A stretch of 22,623 nt of DNA. Origin: Ramicandelaber brevisporus (taxonomy: Eukaryota; Kickxellomycota; Ramicandelaberales; Ramicandelaberaceae). Location: assembly GCA_025201865.1 (NCBI GenBank), contig MU602969.1, positions 1-22,623 on the forward strand, in the 5' to 3' direction. This document shows, one piece after another, positions 9,262-18,153 of this stretch. How positions within the stretch are numbered: position 1 is the stretch's first letter; every line of letters begins with the position of its first letter. The position numbers and the translations under genes are program-made. Below the pieces are notes generated by a model that saw only the letters and a program-made list of their open reading frames with translations, was not told where the DNA came from and did not search any database.

Positions 9262-9923
9262 AATATGCCTGGATTCGTATGGATCGAGATCGACAACAAG
9301 GCTGTTAGCTGCTACAGTATAGCTATGTGTGAGTAAGAGTTTGTGTGTAAGAAAAGAAGAAGGAAGTGAGGGTGAATAATAACAAACACCAACTTGCCAA
9401 CAGCATTGCAGAATAAAGCGCTCTACCTTCCTAACTCGGTTGGACACAATCGCCAACGTCAACTCAAAAAGCTCGACGAGTCAATATCCTAGCGAATGTG
9501 ATGATGATGACGATGATGAATTAGTGCTGAGCGGTTAAAATGATGAAGACGATACCGATTAGTCGGGGGGGGGGGGAAACCAGAATCTGCATTCTCAAAT
9601 AGCATGGTTAAACATGATTGATCTGCCACTTCCTGATGATTCTGGTTCCTAGTATCTTTTTATATAGCTCATAGTATGTATATAAAAATGGTTTAAAACT
9701 TAAATAATATAACCATATCCGGGAGTGTCGTTTGCAGTTCTATGGTTAGAGCCCTTGTTGTTAGCTTTGCCTAATAAAGATAGTTCTCACAGCCTGTAAT
9801 ATAACAGGCATATACAATGACCAGATTAGTTTACCCGGTCTTATCGAAGAGCTTCTCATTAAAGACACCCAGAGTTCTCGAATTTACATATAAAAAACAA
9901 ATTGTTTAAAAGCATACACAGGT
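9262..9923. other. Intergenic: ASH2 leader/promoter and 3' flank of F-box gene 1
   Basis: Both flanking genes are on the minus strand. The first 165 bases look like ASH2 leader with a possible short intron: on the minus strand a donor AAG|GTAGAG at 9426, a pyrimidine-rich stretch, then candidate AG acceptors around 9302-9323. None of these acceptors keeps the upstream frame in register, which also favours the ATG at 9261. The rest is AT-rich with a (GAT)n-like patch near 9500 and no convincing ORF. Confidence 0.5.
9565..9576. repeat. Homopolymer run of 12 G
   Basis: Twelve consecutive G residues on the plus strand (C on the mRNA-like strand of ASH2), about 300 bases upstream of the ASH2 start. 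The length may be unreliable, because such runs are prone to sequencing error. Confidence 0.8.
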
Positions 9924-11576
9924 TTATTTCGAATGACAGATTATTGTTAACTTGGGATATTTCTGTGTCAGTAAGTTCTTTGTTTCATGCAGGCCGTACT
10001 TGCCACTGATATCCACAAGTGTGAGATTTGGAAACAATGCCGCCAAGCATAGCACCGTTTTAGGATCAGGATCACTGCTGTGAGCATATAAACCTAGCTC
10101 TCGAACCGCAGGATTCACCATACCACGAACAACGTTGAAATAACTCTCTGGGATTCCATGTAAATTACTAGTATTAATTCTTCTTAGACTTGGAGCGACA
10201 TGGATAATAAATTGCAATGCATTCTTTGCAATGGATGCACTACTCTCATCATCGTAGTCTTGCATAATATCCAAACTTTTGAGGTCTGAGAGCTTGTTTT
10301 GAGGTTGCTGATGTGGTGGTATGTCTAAATCAATCGTTAACATACTACCAAGAGATAGATAATTCAAACGTGAGACATATGTGGCAAGGGTAGATACAAC
10401 CAAAGTGAAAGTACATTCACGGAGGTACAATTGCAATAGATTAGGCGTATGGCTAATGACAGTTTGAAAGTCCATGGCAGAATAACAACGTTGAATGTCA
10501 ACGCTAGTGAGAGTTGGCCATGTATGTTCAAATATTTTAATAAACCAACTTGGATTAATCGCTCCACGATCATTTACTATTACTAAATCCTTCATATTTG
10601 GTAGTCTATTGGGGGTTATATTGGACATCCAATGCTGTAGCTTTACTGGTAATAAGTTCGAATTCTTTATATTAAGGACTCTTAGACGAGGATATGTAAT
10701 ATTATTATTGTTGTGATTGAAGAAACAATCAAATCCAAATCTAGACTCACTAACATTTAGCACAGTCAATGAATTGGCAAGCAAGGGAAGCTGCGTCAGA
10801 GTAACTGGATCTTGGGAACGTAAAGTTACTGAAAATTTATAATGAGTTATGCTTTCCACACCAATCTTGCTTAACATATCATCAAGTGCCTTCAGGTTAA
10901 TTTGGCTTGAATTGGCCGTTGCATAGATTACCCAGTAAGCAGATATTGAATAGTCAGATTGTTGTATCCACTTCTGAATTGTATTTACGCACTGAATGGT
11001 CTCAGAACTGGTCCATTTGTCCAAATAAGCTTCCAAGTGCAAGCGACGCAATTTAGGGAATTCGGCTTGTCCAAAACTGCTGTTTACTAACTGTGAGTAG
11101 AGTAATCGAAGTCCAACCAAATTAGGTAACAAAGTGGCATCCACTCTGTCTATCATTACATCATATCCAAATATCACGACTCGTACCAGATGACCATAGT
11201 TTTTCCACGCTGAATCCGAGATTTTGTTTAACCGAGCATCATCAAGGTAAGGACGACGCCAGACTCTGCGAGCAAATGCTTCATAGAACTGGCTGTTCAC
11301 GCACAGTACTTTGAGAGCTTCTCGAGGCCGAAAGTAAGCGATGGCCATTAGTTCTAGTAGGTCATAAGGGAGAACAAACAGTCTATCCGGAAGGGGAGGA
11401 GTAGTAGTAGCAGCAGTAGTAGTAGAATTAGTAGAAGCATCAGTGTGTTCAATGTATACTTGCTGTGCAATGTGCTCAGTGTGCTTGTGATGCTCTTGCT
11501 GTTCGTTGTGACGAAAACGGTGGACGAAGGAGCGCCAGCTACGCTTGCCTTTGGTTGCTAACTTGTTGAAAAGCAT
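9924..11576 (-). CDS. F-box protein with leucine-rich-repeat-like region (F-box protein 1)
   Basis: A 550-residue protein. The N-terminus is basic (KGKRSWRSFVHRFRH) and followed by a Thr-rich linker encoded by ACT triplets. An F-box-like motif lies at about residues 66-110 (LFVLPYDLLELMAIAYF ... FARRVWRRPYL). The remainder has irregular repeats of LRR type (FPKLRRLHLEAYL, LPNLVGLRLLYSQL, YPRLRVLNIKNSNL, PNLLQLYLREC, FPNLTLVDISG). F-box proteins normally dock substrates onto SCF ubiquitin ligases through Skp1, with the LRR part choosing the substrate; the target here is unknown. It shares with the F-box protein at 18154 the pattern F-box, RxW-R-P, then a YG...(V/I)RV block, so the two look like paralogues. 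The start is the only suitable ATG; the ACT microsatellite lies just upstream. The stop codon overlaps an AATAAA (9928-9923 on the minus strand). Confidence 0.8.
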   Translation of the reverse strand: MLFNKLATKGKRSWRSFVHRFRHNEQQEHHKHTEHIAQQVYIEHTDASTNSTTTAATTTPPLPDRLFVLPYDLLELMAIAYFRPREALKVLCVNSQFYEAFARRVWRRPYLDDARLNKISDSAWKNYGHLVRVVIFGYDVMIDRVDATLLPNLVGLRLLYSQLVNSSFGQAEFPKLRRLHLEAYLDKWTSSETIQCVNTIQKWIQQSDYSISAYWVIYATANSSQINLKALDDMLSKIGVESITHYKFSVTLRSQDPVTLTQLPLLANSLTVLNVSESRFGFDCFFNHNNNNITYPRLRVLNIKNSNLLPVKLQHWMSNITPNRLPNMKDLVIVNDRGAINPSWFIKIFEHTWPTLTSVDIQRCYSAMDFQTVISHTPNLLQLYLRECTFTLVVSTLATYVSRLNYLSLGSMLTIDLDIPPHQQPQNKLSDLKSLDIMQDYDDESSASIAKNALQFIIHVAPSLRRINTSNLHGIPESYFNVVRGMVNPAVRELGLYAHSSDPDPKTVLCLAALFPNLTLVDISGKYGLHETKNLLTQKYPKLTIICHSK

Positions 11577-11587
11577 ACTTTGGAGTT

Positions 11588-11634
<47 letters not shown>
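11588..11634. repeat. Perfect trinucleotide microsatellite (GTA)n, 15.7 copies
   Basis: Uninterrupted 47 bases of GTA on the plus strand, starting 12 bases upstream of the F-box protein 1 start codon. In that gene's leader it would read as (ACU)n. A shorter interrupted array of the same triplet (about 11398-11428) encodes the Thr tract inside the protein. Confidence 0.95.
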
Positions 11635-11768
11635 TATTGTTGCTGCTGTCGTCTTCGTTACCGTTTGTGTTACAAAAGGCTATCGGTGCGAAAGGTGAGG
11701 TGAAGAGCGAAGAAAACGAGTTGCTTCGCAGTTTGGCATTGGATCGGGTATGGATGAGTGCGCACTCA

Positions 11769-12346
11769 NNNNNNNNNNNNNNNNNNNNNNNNNNNNNNNN
11801 NNNNNNNNNNNNNNNNNNNNNNNNNNNNNNNNNNNNNNNNNNNNNNNNNNNNNNNNNNNNNNNNNNNNNNNNNNNNNNNNNNNNNNNNNNNNNNNNNNNN
11901 NNNNNNNNNNNNNNNNNNNNNNNNNNNNNNNNNNNNNNNNNNNNNNNNNNNNNNNNNNNNNNNNNNNNNNNNNNNNNNNNNNNNNNNNNNNNNNNNNNNN
12001 NNNNNNNNNNNNNNNNNNNNNNNNNNNNNNNNNNNNNNNNNNNNNNNNNNNNNNNNNNNNNNNNNNNNNNNNNNNNNNNNNNNNNNNNNNNNNNNNNNNN
12101 NNNNNNNNNNNNNNNNNNNNNNNNNNNNNNNNNNNNNNNNNNNNNNNNNNNNNNNNNNNNNNNNNNNNNNNNNNNNNNNNNNNNNNNNNNNNNNNNNNNN
12201 NNNNNNNNNNNNNNNNNNNNNNNNNNNNNNNNNNNNNNNNNNNNNNNNNNNNNNNNNNNNNNNNNNNNNNNNNNNNNNNNNNNNNNNNNNNNNNNNNNNN
12301 NNNNNNNNNNNNNNNNNNNNNNNNNNNNNNNNNNNNNNNNNNNNNN
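11769..12346. other. Assembly gap (578 Ns)
   Basis: A run of N. It hides the 3' end of the AGC kinase gene and part of the spacer before F-box gene 1. A run of N reads as open in every frame, so any gene drawn across it is artificial. The true gap length may differ from the N count. Confidence 0.99.
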
Positions 12347-14733
12347 TCGCCTTTATGGATTAAAGTCATTGAGCTGAACTGGCCAAATGGATTGCTGGCT
12401 ATCTTCTCGTCAATCAGCAGCTTCTCCTTTTCAATATCCAGTGATCCTGATTCTCTGCGTTTACCACTCTTTTGTGTAATGGGCTGCTGTGCCTTCTGGT
12501 GCTGTGGTTTGCTCTGCTGTGCTTGTGCCTGCTGCTGGTTGCTACCACTACCACCACCGCTACCAGCCAATGATGTGATCTTAAGCTTACTGCCAGGCGA
12601 TGTTGAGGTAGTCTGCTGACCGGTGGCTGTTGCTGGCTGAGCAGCTGTGGCAGGCACCAGGTACAGAGATGGATCCTTCTTTGGAATGATTGGAGGCTTC
12701 ATGTGACGCAACAGAGCCCAGTTGATGTTTCTAAACCAGGGCTGCTCTTTGATGTCAGCTGCGCCTGCTCTTGAACCGAGTCTCTTTTTGTCAACCTTGT
12801 GCAGTAGTTTCCGAATTATATTTTTACCATCCAGAGTGACTTCCTGCGCAGGAGGAGACGCAGGGAACAACACATCTGATTTGAGGATGTTTCTGAAAGT
12901 CATGTTGCGATTGGCACCTTTGAACGGAGTGCATCCATACAGCATTTCATAGGTTAGAATGCCCAATGTCCACCAGTCGACTGCTGCTGTATGGCCACTT
13001 CCCTTGATGACCTCAGGCGCAATGTACTCCTCTGTGCCTACAAATGAGTTAGTGCGCAATGCAGCAATGCAAGAGCGAGTGTCCAGTGTTATGCTAGGCT
13101 CAGACTGCAAAGTGAAGAAGCCAGGCATTTCTTTGATAATAGTGGGATCGCCAGCAGGAACAGATTGCTTAGACAAATCAAAGTCAGTCAGACAAATGTG
13201 ACCAGATTCAGTCAATAGGCAGTTTTCAGGCTTCAAATCTCGATAGATAAATCCATTCAAGTGCAGATATTCCAGAGCAGAAGTAACCTCGGCTGCATAA
13301 AACTTGGCATCTTCCTCTTGCAGACACTTTCCAGGTCTCGCTTGTAGAGCTCTGAAGAACTCACCACCAACGCAGTATTCCATGCAGAAATAGAGTCTAG
13401 CTTCACTCTGGAATGAGTGATACATTGTAACAATAAATGGATGGTTTGTTGTGGCCAAAATCTCCTGCTCTGTTAACACTCTTTTGATCTTATTTCTTTT
13501 CAGCATTTCTTCCTTTGACAGCACTTTCATTGCATATAGTTTGTTGTTGTCCTTCTTTCTGACCAAATACACTCTGCCCACATCACCCTTTCCAAGCATT
13601 TTAACTTTCGTAAAGTCACTCGGTCCAACTTTAATTCGTTCAACCTTGACGCTGTTTGATGAATATGTGCGTCTAGGCTTGCTTCCAAAGTGATGTCTAA
13701 ATGACGGCGGCAATTCTCCAATTTGACCAGACTGCAGCAGTGACACTGTAGATGGCGATATTCCAAGCATAGTTTGCTGCTGCTGCTGCTGCTGTTGCTG
13801 TGAGCTGGATGGAATGTTTGTAGCAGCCTTGCGTGAACTGAGCGGACCAATGTGGGGAGGAAGCACATTCTCACTCCTAGTGCGACGCAGCGAGGGCAGT
13901 CCATCGCCAACATCCTCGCCAGGCGCTGCAGCTGGACTGCTGCCAGCCGATGAAGATGACAGTGCAACACCTGGGCCATACAGGCCATGATGAGTTGGAT
14001 GGCCATTGTAAGCGCTTGATATTGACACTCCCCGATCGTCGCTAATCGAGTCTGCATAGCCGCCATTGCTGCCATTCCGACCGCGCTGGGGCTGATATAG
14101 TGAGCCAGACAATGATGCTACGGAGGGAGATGGCCGAAGTTGATGCTGAGGCTGAGGAGATGCAGAGAGCGAGTCCACTCCACTAACACCATCGTTCGAG
14201 CCTGGGGAATACCAATTTGGCATAAACTGATTCCGCATTCTACTCATCTCGTTGGTTGGAGAGTGTGTGACTGTTCCATGACCACTGGCCAAAGACGACG
14301 ATAGCTCTGATGATGATGAAATATGATCTGAGAACAATGTGCCTGACGATGATTTGGATGTACTGCCGCCTGCTACAGCTGAAGGTGGAGTAAGTCCATG
14401 CAGAGAGGGCAAGTGCGATGCAGCTGTATACGACCCGCGTGACATGAGTTGCTGCTGCTGTTGTTGAGAATGTAAACCATTTGTAACAATTGGACTGGGA
14501 TATTCGGGTGTGCCACTGCCTCCGGCATTGTAAACGTTGGCAGCAGCAACTTCGCCGGGCAATCGACTGCGAGCAGCTGCTGGCTGGGGTCGAGCAAGTC
14601 TGACTGATCCACTCGATGACACTTTGGCTGAGTTTAGCGGTGATTTATCGTCCAACTGAAGCTCAACAAAGCCGCCACTGCTACCGCCCGAAGACGACGA
14701 CAGCGACGGATCGGCAGCTGCTGACTTGGACAT
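12347..14733 (-). CDS. AGC protein kinase of the Fpk1/Kin82/Nrc-2 (flippase kinase) family, 3' end in gap
   Basis: 795 residues are visible before the gap. An N-terminal disordered region of about 370 residues (Ser/Gly/Pro-rich, poly-Gln at 312-320) precedes a complete kinase domain (about 374-668). It has a Gly-rich loop GKGDVG (381-386), the catalytic Lys in YAMKVLSK (K403), YRDLKPEN (497-504) and TDFDLSKQ with DFD in place of DFG (517-519). A long activation-segment insertion leads to [19 protein letters not shown] plus this insertion is the signature of the fungal Fpk1/Kin82/Nrc-2 group and plant phototropin-like AGC kinases. Fpk1 phosphorylates P4-ATPase lipid flippases at the plasma membrane and Golgi. 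A hydrophobic-motif-like [11 protein letters not shown] sits next to the gap, so little of the protein should be missing. The start chosen is the ATG at 14733 ([10 protein letters not shown]); the frame extends ten codons upstream only to a TTG. Confidence 0.92.
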
Positions 14734-15915
14734 TGCTGGAAGAATACTACTAATAACGTTCAACTAGGTTAGGCGAGGCTAAGCTAGGCGAGGAAGGATA
14801 GCAATAGTAGGGACACACAGACACACGTGGTAGATGGAAGGATAGTAAGAGGTGTAGGAAAGGTTTGCTCTGCAGAGGGGGCGGTAAGTGGGCAAGCAGG
14901 CAAACAGGCAAACAGGCAAGCGGGAGGAGGAGGAGGAGGGTGAAAGGGATAGCAAAGAATAAAGTGCCGTCGCAGAAGCTGGTGCTCCTTCCGGAATCTA
15001 CAGTGGTTGCACTAGCACACTTGCACAAAGTTGCACAACACACACGCAACTAGGAGAGTTTGTGGCTCTGGCAAACCGAAGGCAGACGGCAGACGGCAGC
15101 AGCAAACGAACAAGCGATGGCGGGCGACAGGGCGAGTATAAAAAAAAGAGAGACAGAAAGGAATGAACGATCTTTGCAGTGGAGGAGGGGGAGGAAGGGA
15201 GGCTGAAGTCGACGATGACGGAGAGAGAGGTTAGAACCGCAAGAAAAAAGAAAGAGAATGTGTGTGTGTGTGTGTGGTGTGTGTGAGCGGGATTTTGGTT
15301 AGCAACACCCGTTCCTGAGCGAGAGTAGGAATGGTACGCAATCGACCAAAAAGAGATATGCGATATGTAATGAATGATGTACAGACAGGAACGAACGCAC
15401 GCACACACGCACTCAAATACACTTGAAAGAGACGGACTTCCTCTCCACAGTGAGGAAATGAATACTGGAACAAACGAATACCGGAATGACTGCCAAGTCG
15501 ATGGCGAATCTTAATACTGATTCGAACACTCACTGCACAATCTCTCCACACTAACTTCCGACCAAAACAAAAAGGTGACAAAGAGAGCGTCAAAAGAAAG
15601 AAAAAGGAAACAAAGATAGCACTGTACGGTAAAGGACAAGTGTTGACGCTCGGAGAAAGTGTACGGATACAGAAAATAAAAAACAGCAACAATGCACACT
15701 ATAACATCTCCTTCACCACCGAAACTACTCTTTTTCTTTCTTGCATGTGTGTGTGTGGCCAAAATGTGGAGAGATATCGAGGAGGCTTAAAAAGCGCGGG
15801 GGAGTGGAGAGGGGGTAATCTAAATTAGCCACGTGTTCTATGAGTTTTGCGGGCTATCAGATGCACACATGCGTGTGTGTGTACTCTCGACCAATATTTT
15901 ATACTAATATCATTC
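14734..15915. other. 1.2-kb divergent intergenic region (kinase / small secreted protein)
   Basis: No convincing coding exon. It contains an 8-mer array (listed separately), GGA-rich sequence (14921-14940), a GT microsatellite (about 15259-15288), CA/CG stretches near 15398, and several purine-rich patches. An A/T-rich TATA-like GTATAAAAAA occurs near 15137 on the plus strand, but it is far from either start and is not assigned. Minus-strand frames here are low-complexity and overlapping, and were not accepted. Confidence 0.55.
14891..14922. repeat. Octamer tandem repeat, four units
   Basis: Units GGCAAGCA, GGCAAACA, GGCAAACA, GGCAAGCG in direct tandem, followed by GGA repeats, in the presumed leader or promoter of the kinase gene. 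Confidence 0.85.
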
Positions 15916-16185
15916 ATGAGAATGACAATGAGAACACCAATACTAGCGCTAACTGTAGTAGCTGTGTGGCTAATGATTGCACTCGTGGCTGATGCTGATG
16001 AATCGCTTGCGAGCTCATCAATGCAGATTGCACAACCTGACGCAGCTTCGGATCCGGTCTCATACTCGGTGTTTATCGAGCCAAACACGGATGGCTTGAA
16101 TCTCGCACAGAGGGAACAGTTTCTCGATAGTGCGCTCACTGCAGCTGGCATCTTTACTCTACTTGCTGGCCTGCTTGCAATGTAA
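15916..16185 (+). CDS. Small secreted or GPI-anchored-like protein, 89 residues
   Basis: The first ATG is at 15916, with further ATGs at 15922 and 15928; the frame upstream of 15916 begins only at TTG. The product has a short basic N-terminus (MRMTMRT), a hydrophobic core (PILALTVVAVWLMIALVADA) consistent with a signal peptide or anchor, a short polar middle of about 40 residues, and a C-terminal hydrophobic stretch (AGIFTLLAGLLAM) ending right at the stop. An N-terminal signal plus a hydrophobic extreme C-terminus is the layout of GPI-anchored precursors; a two-helix membrane protein is the alternative. No family is recognised. AATAAA overlaps the stop (16184-16189), with a second at 16221-16226. 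It converges with the Tvp15-like gene, whose stop is 57 bases away. Its small size leaves real doubt. Confidence 0.5.
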   Translation: MRMTMRTPILALTVVAVWLMIALVADADESLASSSMQIAQPDAASDPVSYSVFIEPNTDGLNLAQREQFLDSALTAAGIFTLLAGLLAM

Positions 16186-16242
16186 TAAAAAAAAACACGC
16201 TATTTGAAAGCACTAACGCAAATAAAAGTAAAAGGGAATGAA

Positions 16243-17304
16243 TTAATTCATAGGTGGTGAGCGACTTGATGGAGTTGATGGAGCCAGCAAGTCATCAATG
16301 GGAATCGGCACATTGTTCAAGCTGTTCAATGCATTTGCACTATTGCTGCCAATGGCACTGCTAATGCTGATGGTGCTTGTGCTCAATGCAGCTGCAGCCA
16401 GTGAAGATGTAGGTGGCGGCGATAGCATCTGATCTCGCCGAGTTGTGTTCATGGTCGGTCGAGATTGATGATGGTGTTGATACTGTTGTTGTGACTGCTG
16501 CTGTTGCTGTTGCTGTTGATTGTGACGATAATGGTTACGCGATAGATGGCTCTGCTTCTTTGCCTTCTTTTGCATGCGCTTGTCAATCGTGTCCTCCAGT
16601 GAAATGTGCTGCACAAATGACTTGAACTGCGTGAACGATGGACCAAATGTGACAGATGGCTGGACTGTCGCTGTCTGAGTATTGGTAGGTGACTGCGGTG
16701 AAGATGCATCCTGAGCTGTCGTGTGAGCAGTTCTGTTGCTCTCCTCACTTTCTGTCGCTTCGATATCAACCGCTACATATGTGCTACCACCATTGCCTCC
16801 GTTGCCACCGCCGATGCGTTCAGTCTTGCCAGCATCTTCATATGCACCGTCGTCATCATTGCCAGTAGCAGCGTTACCAGTCAAGTCTCTGGTTCCTTCC
16901 GATGCCCAGCTTCTCCAGTCGTTCACCAGTCCAGCTGGCGGTGTGAGCCTACTCGCAAACGACACCACAAAGTACGTCAGTCCGAGCGCTGCCACGAATA
17001 CACACGCTCCAATGTTGAACCCTGTCGACTTGTACACCAGGCACGCCAAGAACGCAAACAGCAAGCCTCGACCGCGGTAAGTTACTACAAAGGCAAGGTG
17101 TTTGTACACAAACTTTGGTGGTCGGAACTCGGCGATGATGAGCAGGAGAGCTACCACGGCAATGTAGACATTGTAGATGACCGTGTTTGTAGGACTGCCT
17201 GGACGCGCAGCGTTTTGGATAGCCACGGCGACGACGAGGATATCGGCCACAATGTTCAGCAAGCCGAAGAGGATCCGGAGAGCATACTGGTTAAAGTATG
17301 CCAT
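16243..17304 (-). CDS. COPI-associated / Tvp15-like Golgi membrane protein with a long disordered tail
   Basis: A 353-residue protein starting MAYFNQYALRILFG. Four hydrophobic helices fill the first 120 residues (about 8-30, 42-59, 76-91, 95-117). Pieces such as AEFRPPKFVYKHLAFV and TYRGRGLLFAFLACLVY between helices match the COPI-associated protein family, which includes yeast Tvp15, a Tlg2-vesicle Golgi protein. The fungal proteins I know of are around 140-150 residues; here a tail of about 230 residues is added, rich in Gly/Asn, Ser/Thr, poly-Gln and His, with a basic segment (DKRMQKKAKKQSHLSRNHYRH). The tail is probably cytosolic and disordered. The minus-strand frame stays open upstream to 18117, but that part is antisense to the TFIIIC gene and was discarded; the ATG at 17304 begins the first helix. 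Divergent from the TFIIIC gene. Confidence 0.82.
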   Translation of the reverse strand: MAYFNQYALRILFGLLNIVADILVVAVAIQNAARPGSPTNTVIYNVYIAVVALLLIIAEFRPPKFVYKHLAFVVTYRGRGLLFAFLACLVYKSTGFNIGACVFVAALGLTYFVVSFASRLTPPAGLVNDWRSWASEGTRDLTGNAATGNDDDGAYEDAGKTERIGGGNGGNGGSTYVAVDIEATESEESNRTAHTTAQDASSPQSPTNTQTATVQPSVTFGPSFTQFKSFVQHISLEDTIDKRMQKKAKKQSHLSRNHYRHNQQQQQQQQSQQQYQHHHQSRPTMNTTRRDQMLSPPPTSSLAAAALSTSTISISSAIGSNSANALNSLNNVPIPIDDLLAPSTPSSRSPPMN

Positions 17305-17458
17305 TTTGTGCAAAAAAAATAAATAAAAGGTGTTTATTTGTTTACTTTTGAGGGTTATTGAGGAAGGCAAAACAAGAAAAGACAGGGCAAAAACACAACC
17401 AACTTTGAAGTTCCAAAAGAAAAAAGAAAAAGAAAACAAAAGAAAAAGTGAAACGAAG
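17305..17458. promoter_or_regulatory. Compact bidirectional promoter (Tvp15-like / TFIIIC subunit)
   Basis: Only 154 bases separate the two divergent ATGs. The segment is very A-rich on the plus strand (repeated AAATAAA and GAAAAAAGAAAAAG), a possible nucleosome-depleted poly(dA:dT) element. No TATA box in a clear position was seen for either gene. Confidence 0.5.
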
Positions 17459-17962
17459 ATGGGAATGATCACTTCGACTGGAACAAACAAGACGATGACA
17501 AGTGCAGAAGAGCAACCTGAGCGGATACAGCATGCACAGCTATTGCCAGATCGGCAACAGCGACAGCAACAACAGCAAACGGAGCAAACAACAGAATATT
17601 CAAGTGAACACCATGATGGCTCAAGGATGGATATTGACGATGTCAGTGACGACGGAGAAGAGGTAGTCGAGGATGTTGACGAACTTGTGGTGCTGTCATT
17701 TTCAAGACTGCTAAGCGACCAGCATTTACAAGATGCCGCTGCAAACGGGTACCAAGTCATTGGACTTGATGAAGGCAAACCGTTTGTACGGATAGGCAGG
17801 CGGCTATTCAGGTGCACAATATCAGAAAGCATTGGAACACAACTGCTATTCTCAAAATCACAGCAGCAAAAGCAGTTGGAATATGCTGGAAATACGACGC
17901 ATCTATTAGTAGCCGAAGAAGTATTCATGACTAAAAAGAAGAACACATTCGATGAGCAATAA
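17459..17962 (+). CDS. TFIIIC triple-barrel subunit (GTF3C6 / Sfc7-type, RNA polymerase III transcription)
   Basis: A 167-residue protein starting at the ATG at 17459 (MGMITSTG); the frame extends upstream to 17330 but only from a GTG. A Gln-rich N-terminus is followed by an acidic stretch (MDIDDVSDDGEEVVEDVDE) and then a beta-rich domain at about 75-165: ELVVLSFSRLL, YQVIGLDEGKPFVRIGRRLF, ISESIGTQLLFSK, and a closing LVAEEVFMTKKK. The order acidic segment, (V/L)VLVxL, GLD...P.(V/L)xIG..LF, (L/I)GT.(L/V)(I/L)F and TMKK-like end matches the TFIIIC triple-barrel domain of human GTF3C6 and fungal Sfc7. That subunit dimerises with the tau95/GTF3C5 N-terminus in the tauA module of TFIIIC, needed for tRNA and 5S genes. 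The identification rests on remembered pattern similarity, not a search. AATAAA overlaps the stop (17958-17963). It lies just upstream of, and co-oriented with, F-box gene 2. Confidence 0.72.
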   Translation: MGMITSTGTNKTMTSAEEQPERIQHAQLLPDRQQRQQQQQTEQTTEYSSEHHDGSRMDIDDVSDDGEEVVEDVDELVVLSFSRLLSDQHLQDAAANGYQVIGLDEGKPFVRIGRRLFRCTISESIGTQLLFSKSQQQKQLEYAGNTTHLLVAEEVFMTKKKNTFDEQ

Positions 17963-18020
17963 ATGTACATCCTCTTTTGAATGACACGAGTTTGCACTTT
18001 AGAGAGAAAGAGAAGTGGCC

Positions 18021-18128
18021 GTATGTATGTGTGTATGTATGTCCCCACATTCTCACGTCCTTCGCTCTCCGCTCTCCGATGTTGATATTGGCGTCCACTG
18101 ACATAATAACACAACAAATATATTACAG
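18021..18128 (+). other. Probable 108-base leader intron of F-box gene 2
   Basis: GTATGT donor at 18021 and TATTACAG acceptor ending at 18128, with a CTGAC branch-like site at about 18098. It removes GT-rich sequence and leaves the ATG at 18154 as the first good start. Its length is a multiple of three and it has no stop in the F-box frame, so retention would not break that frame. Confidence 0.5.
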
Positions 18129-18153
18129 CTGCAACAGATTGACCGACAGTTTG

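Noticed and set aside
9262..9462. N-terminal extension of ASH2 by 67 codons
   Set aside because: The upstream end is a TTG, with no ATG, and the segment has intron- or leader-like pyrimidine-rich sequence.
11680..11768. Continuation of the kinase frame beyond the gap
   Set aside because: The frame is open only because of Ns; the 28 residues beyond have no kinase-family likeness and the protein should end near the hydrophobic-type motif.
14894..14940. Possible CRISPR-like or regulatory array
   Set aside because: The units are eight-base direct repeats without spacers; a simple tandem repeat explains them.
17330..17458. Upstream extension of the TFIIIC frame
   Set aside because: It starts at GTG rather than ATG and is mostly Lys/Glu from the A-rich bidirectional promoter.
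17305..18117. Upstream extension of the Tvp15-like frame by about 270 codons
   Set aside because: It is antisense to the TFIIIC gene, rich in Cys/Ser as the mirror of Gln/Glu codons, and the natural start is the ATG before the first helix.
17977..18153. Upstream extension of F-box protein 2
   Set aside because: The frame begins at TTG; the only ATG in it (18079) lies in a likely leader intron, and the F-box starts right after the ATG at 18154.
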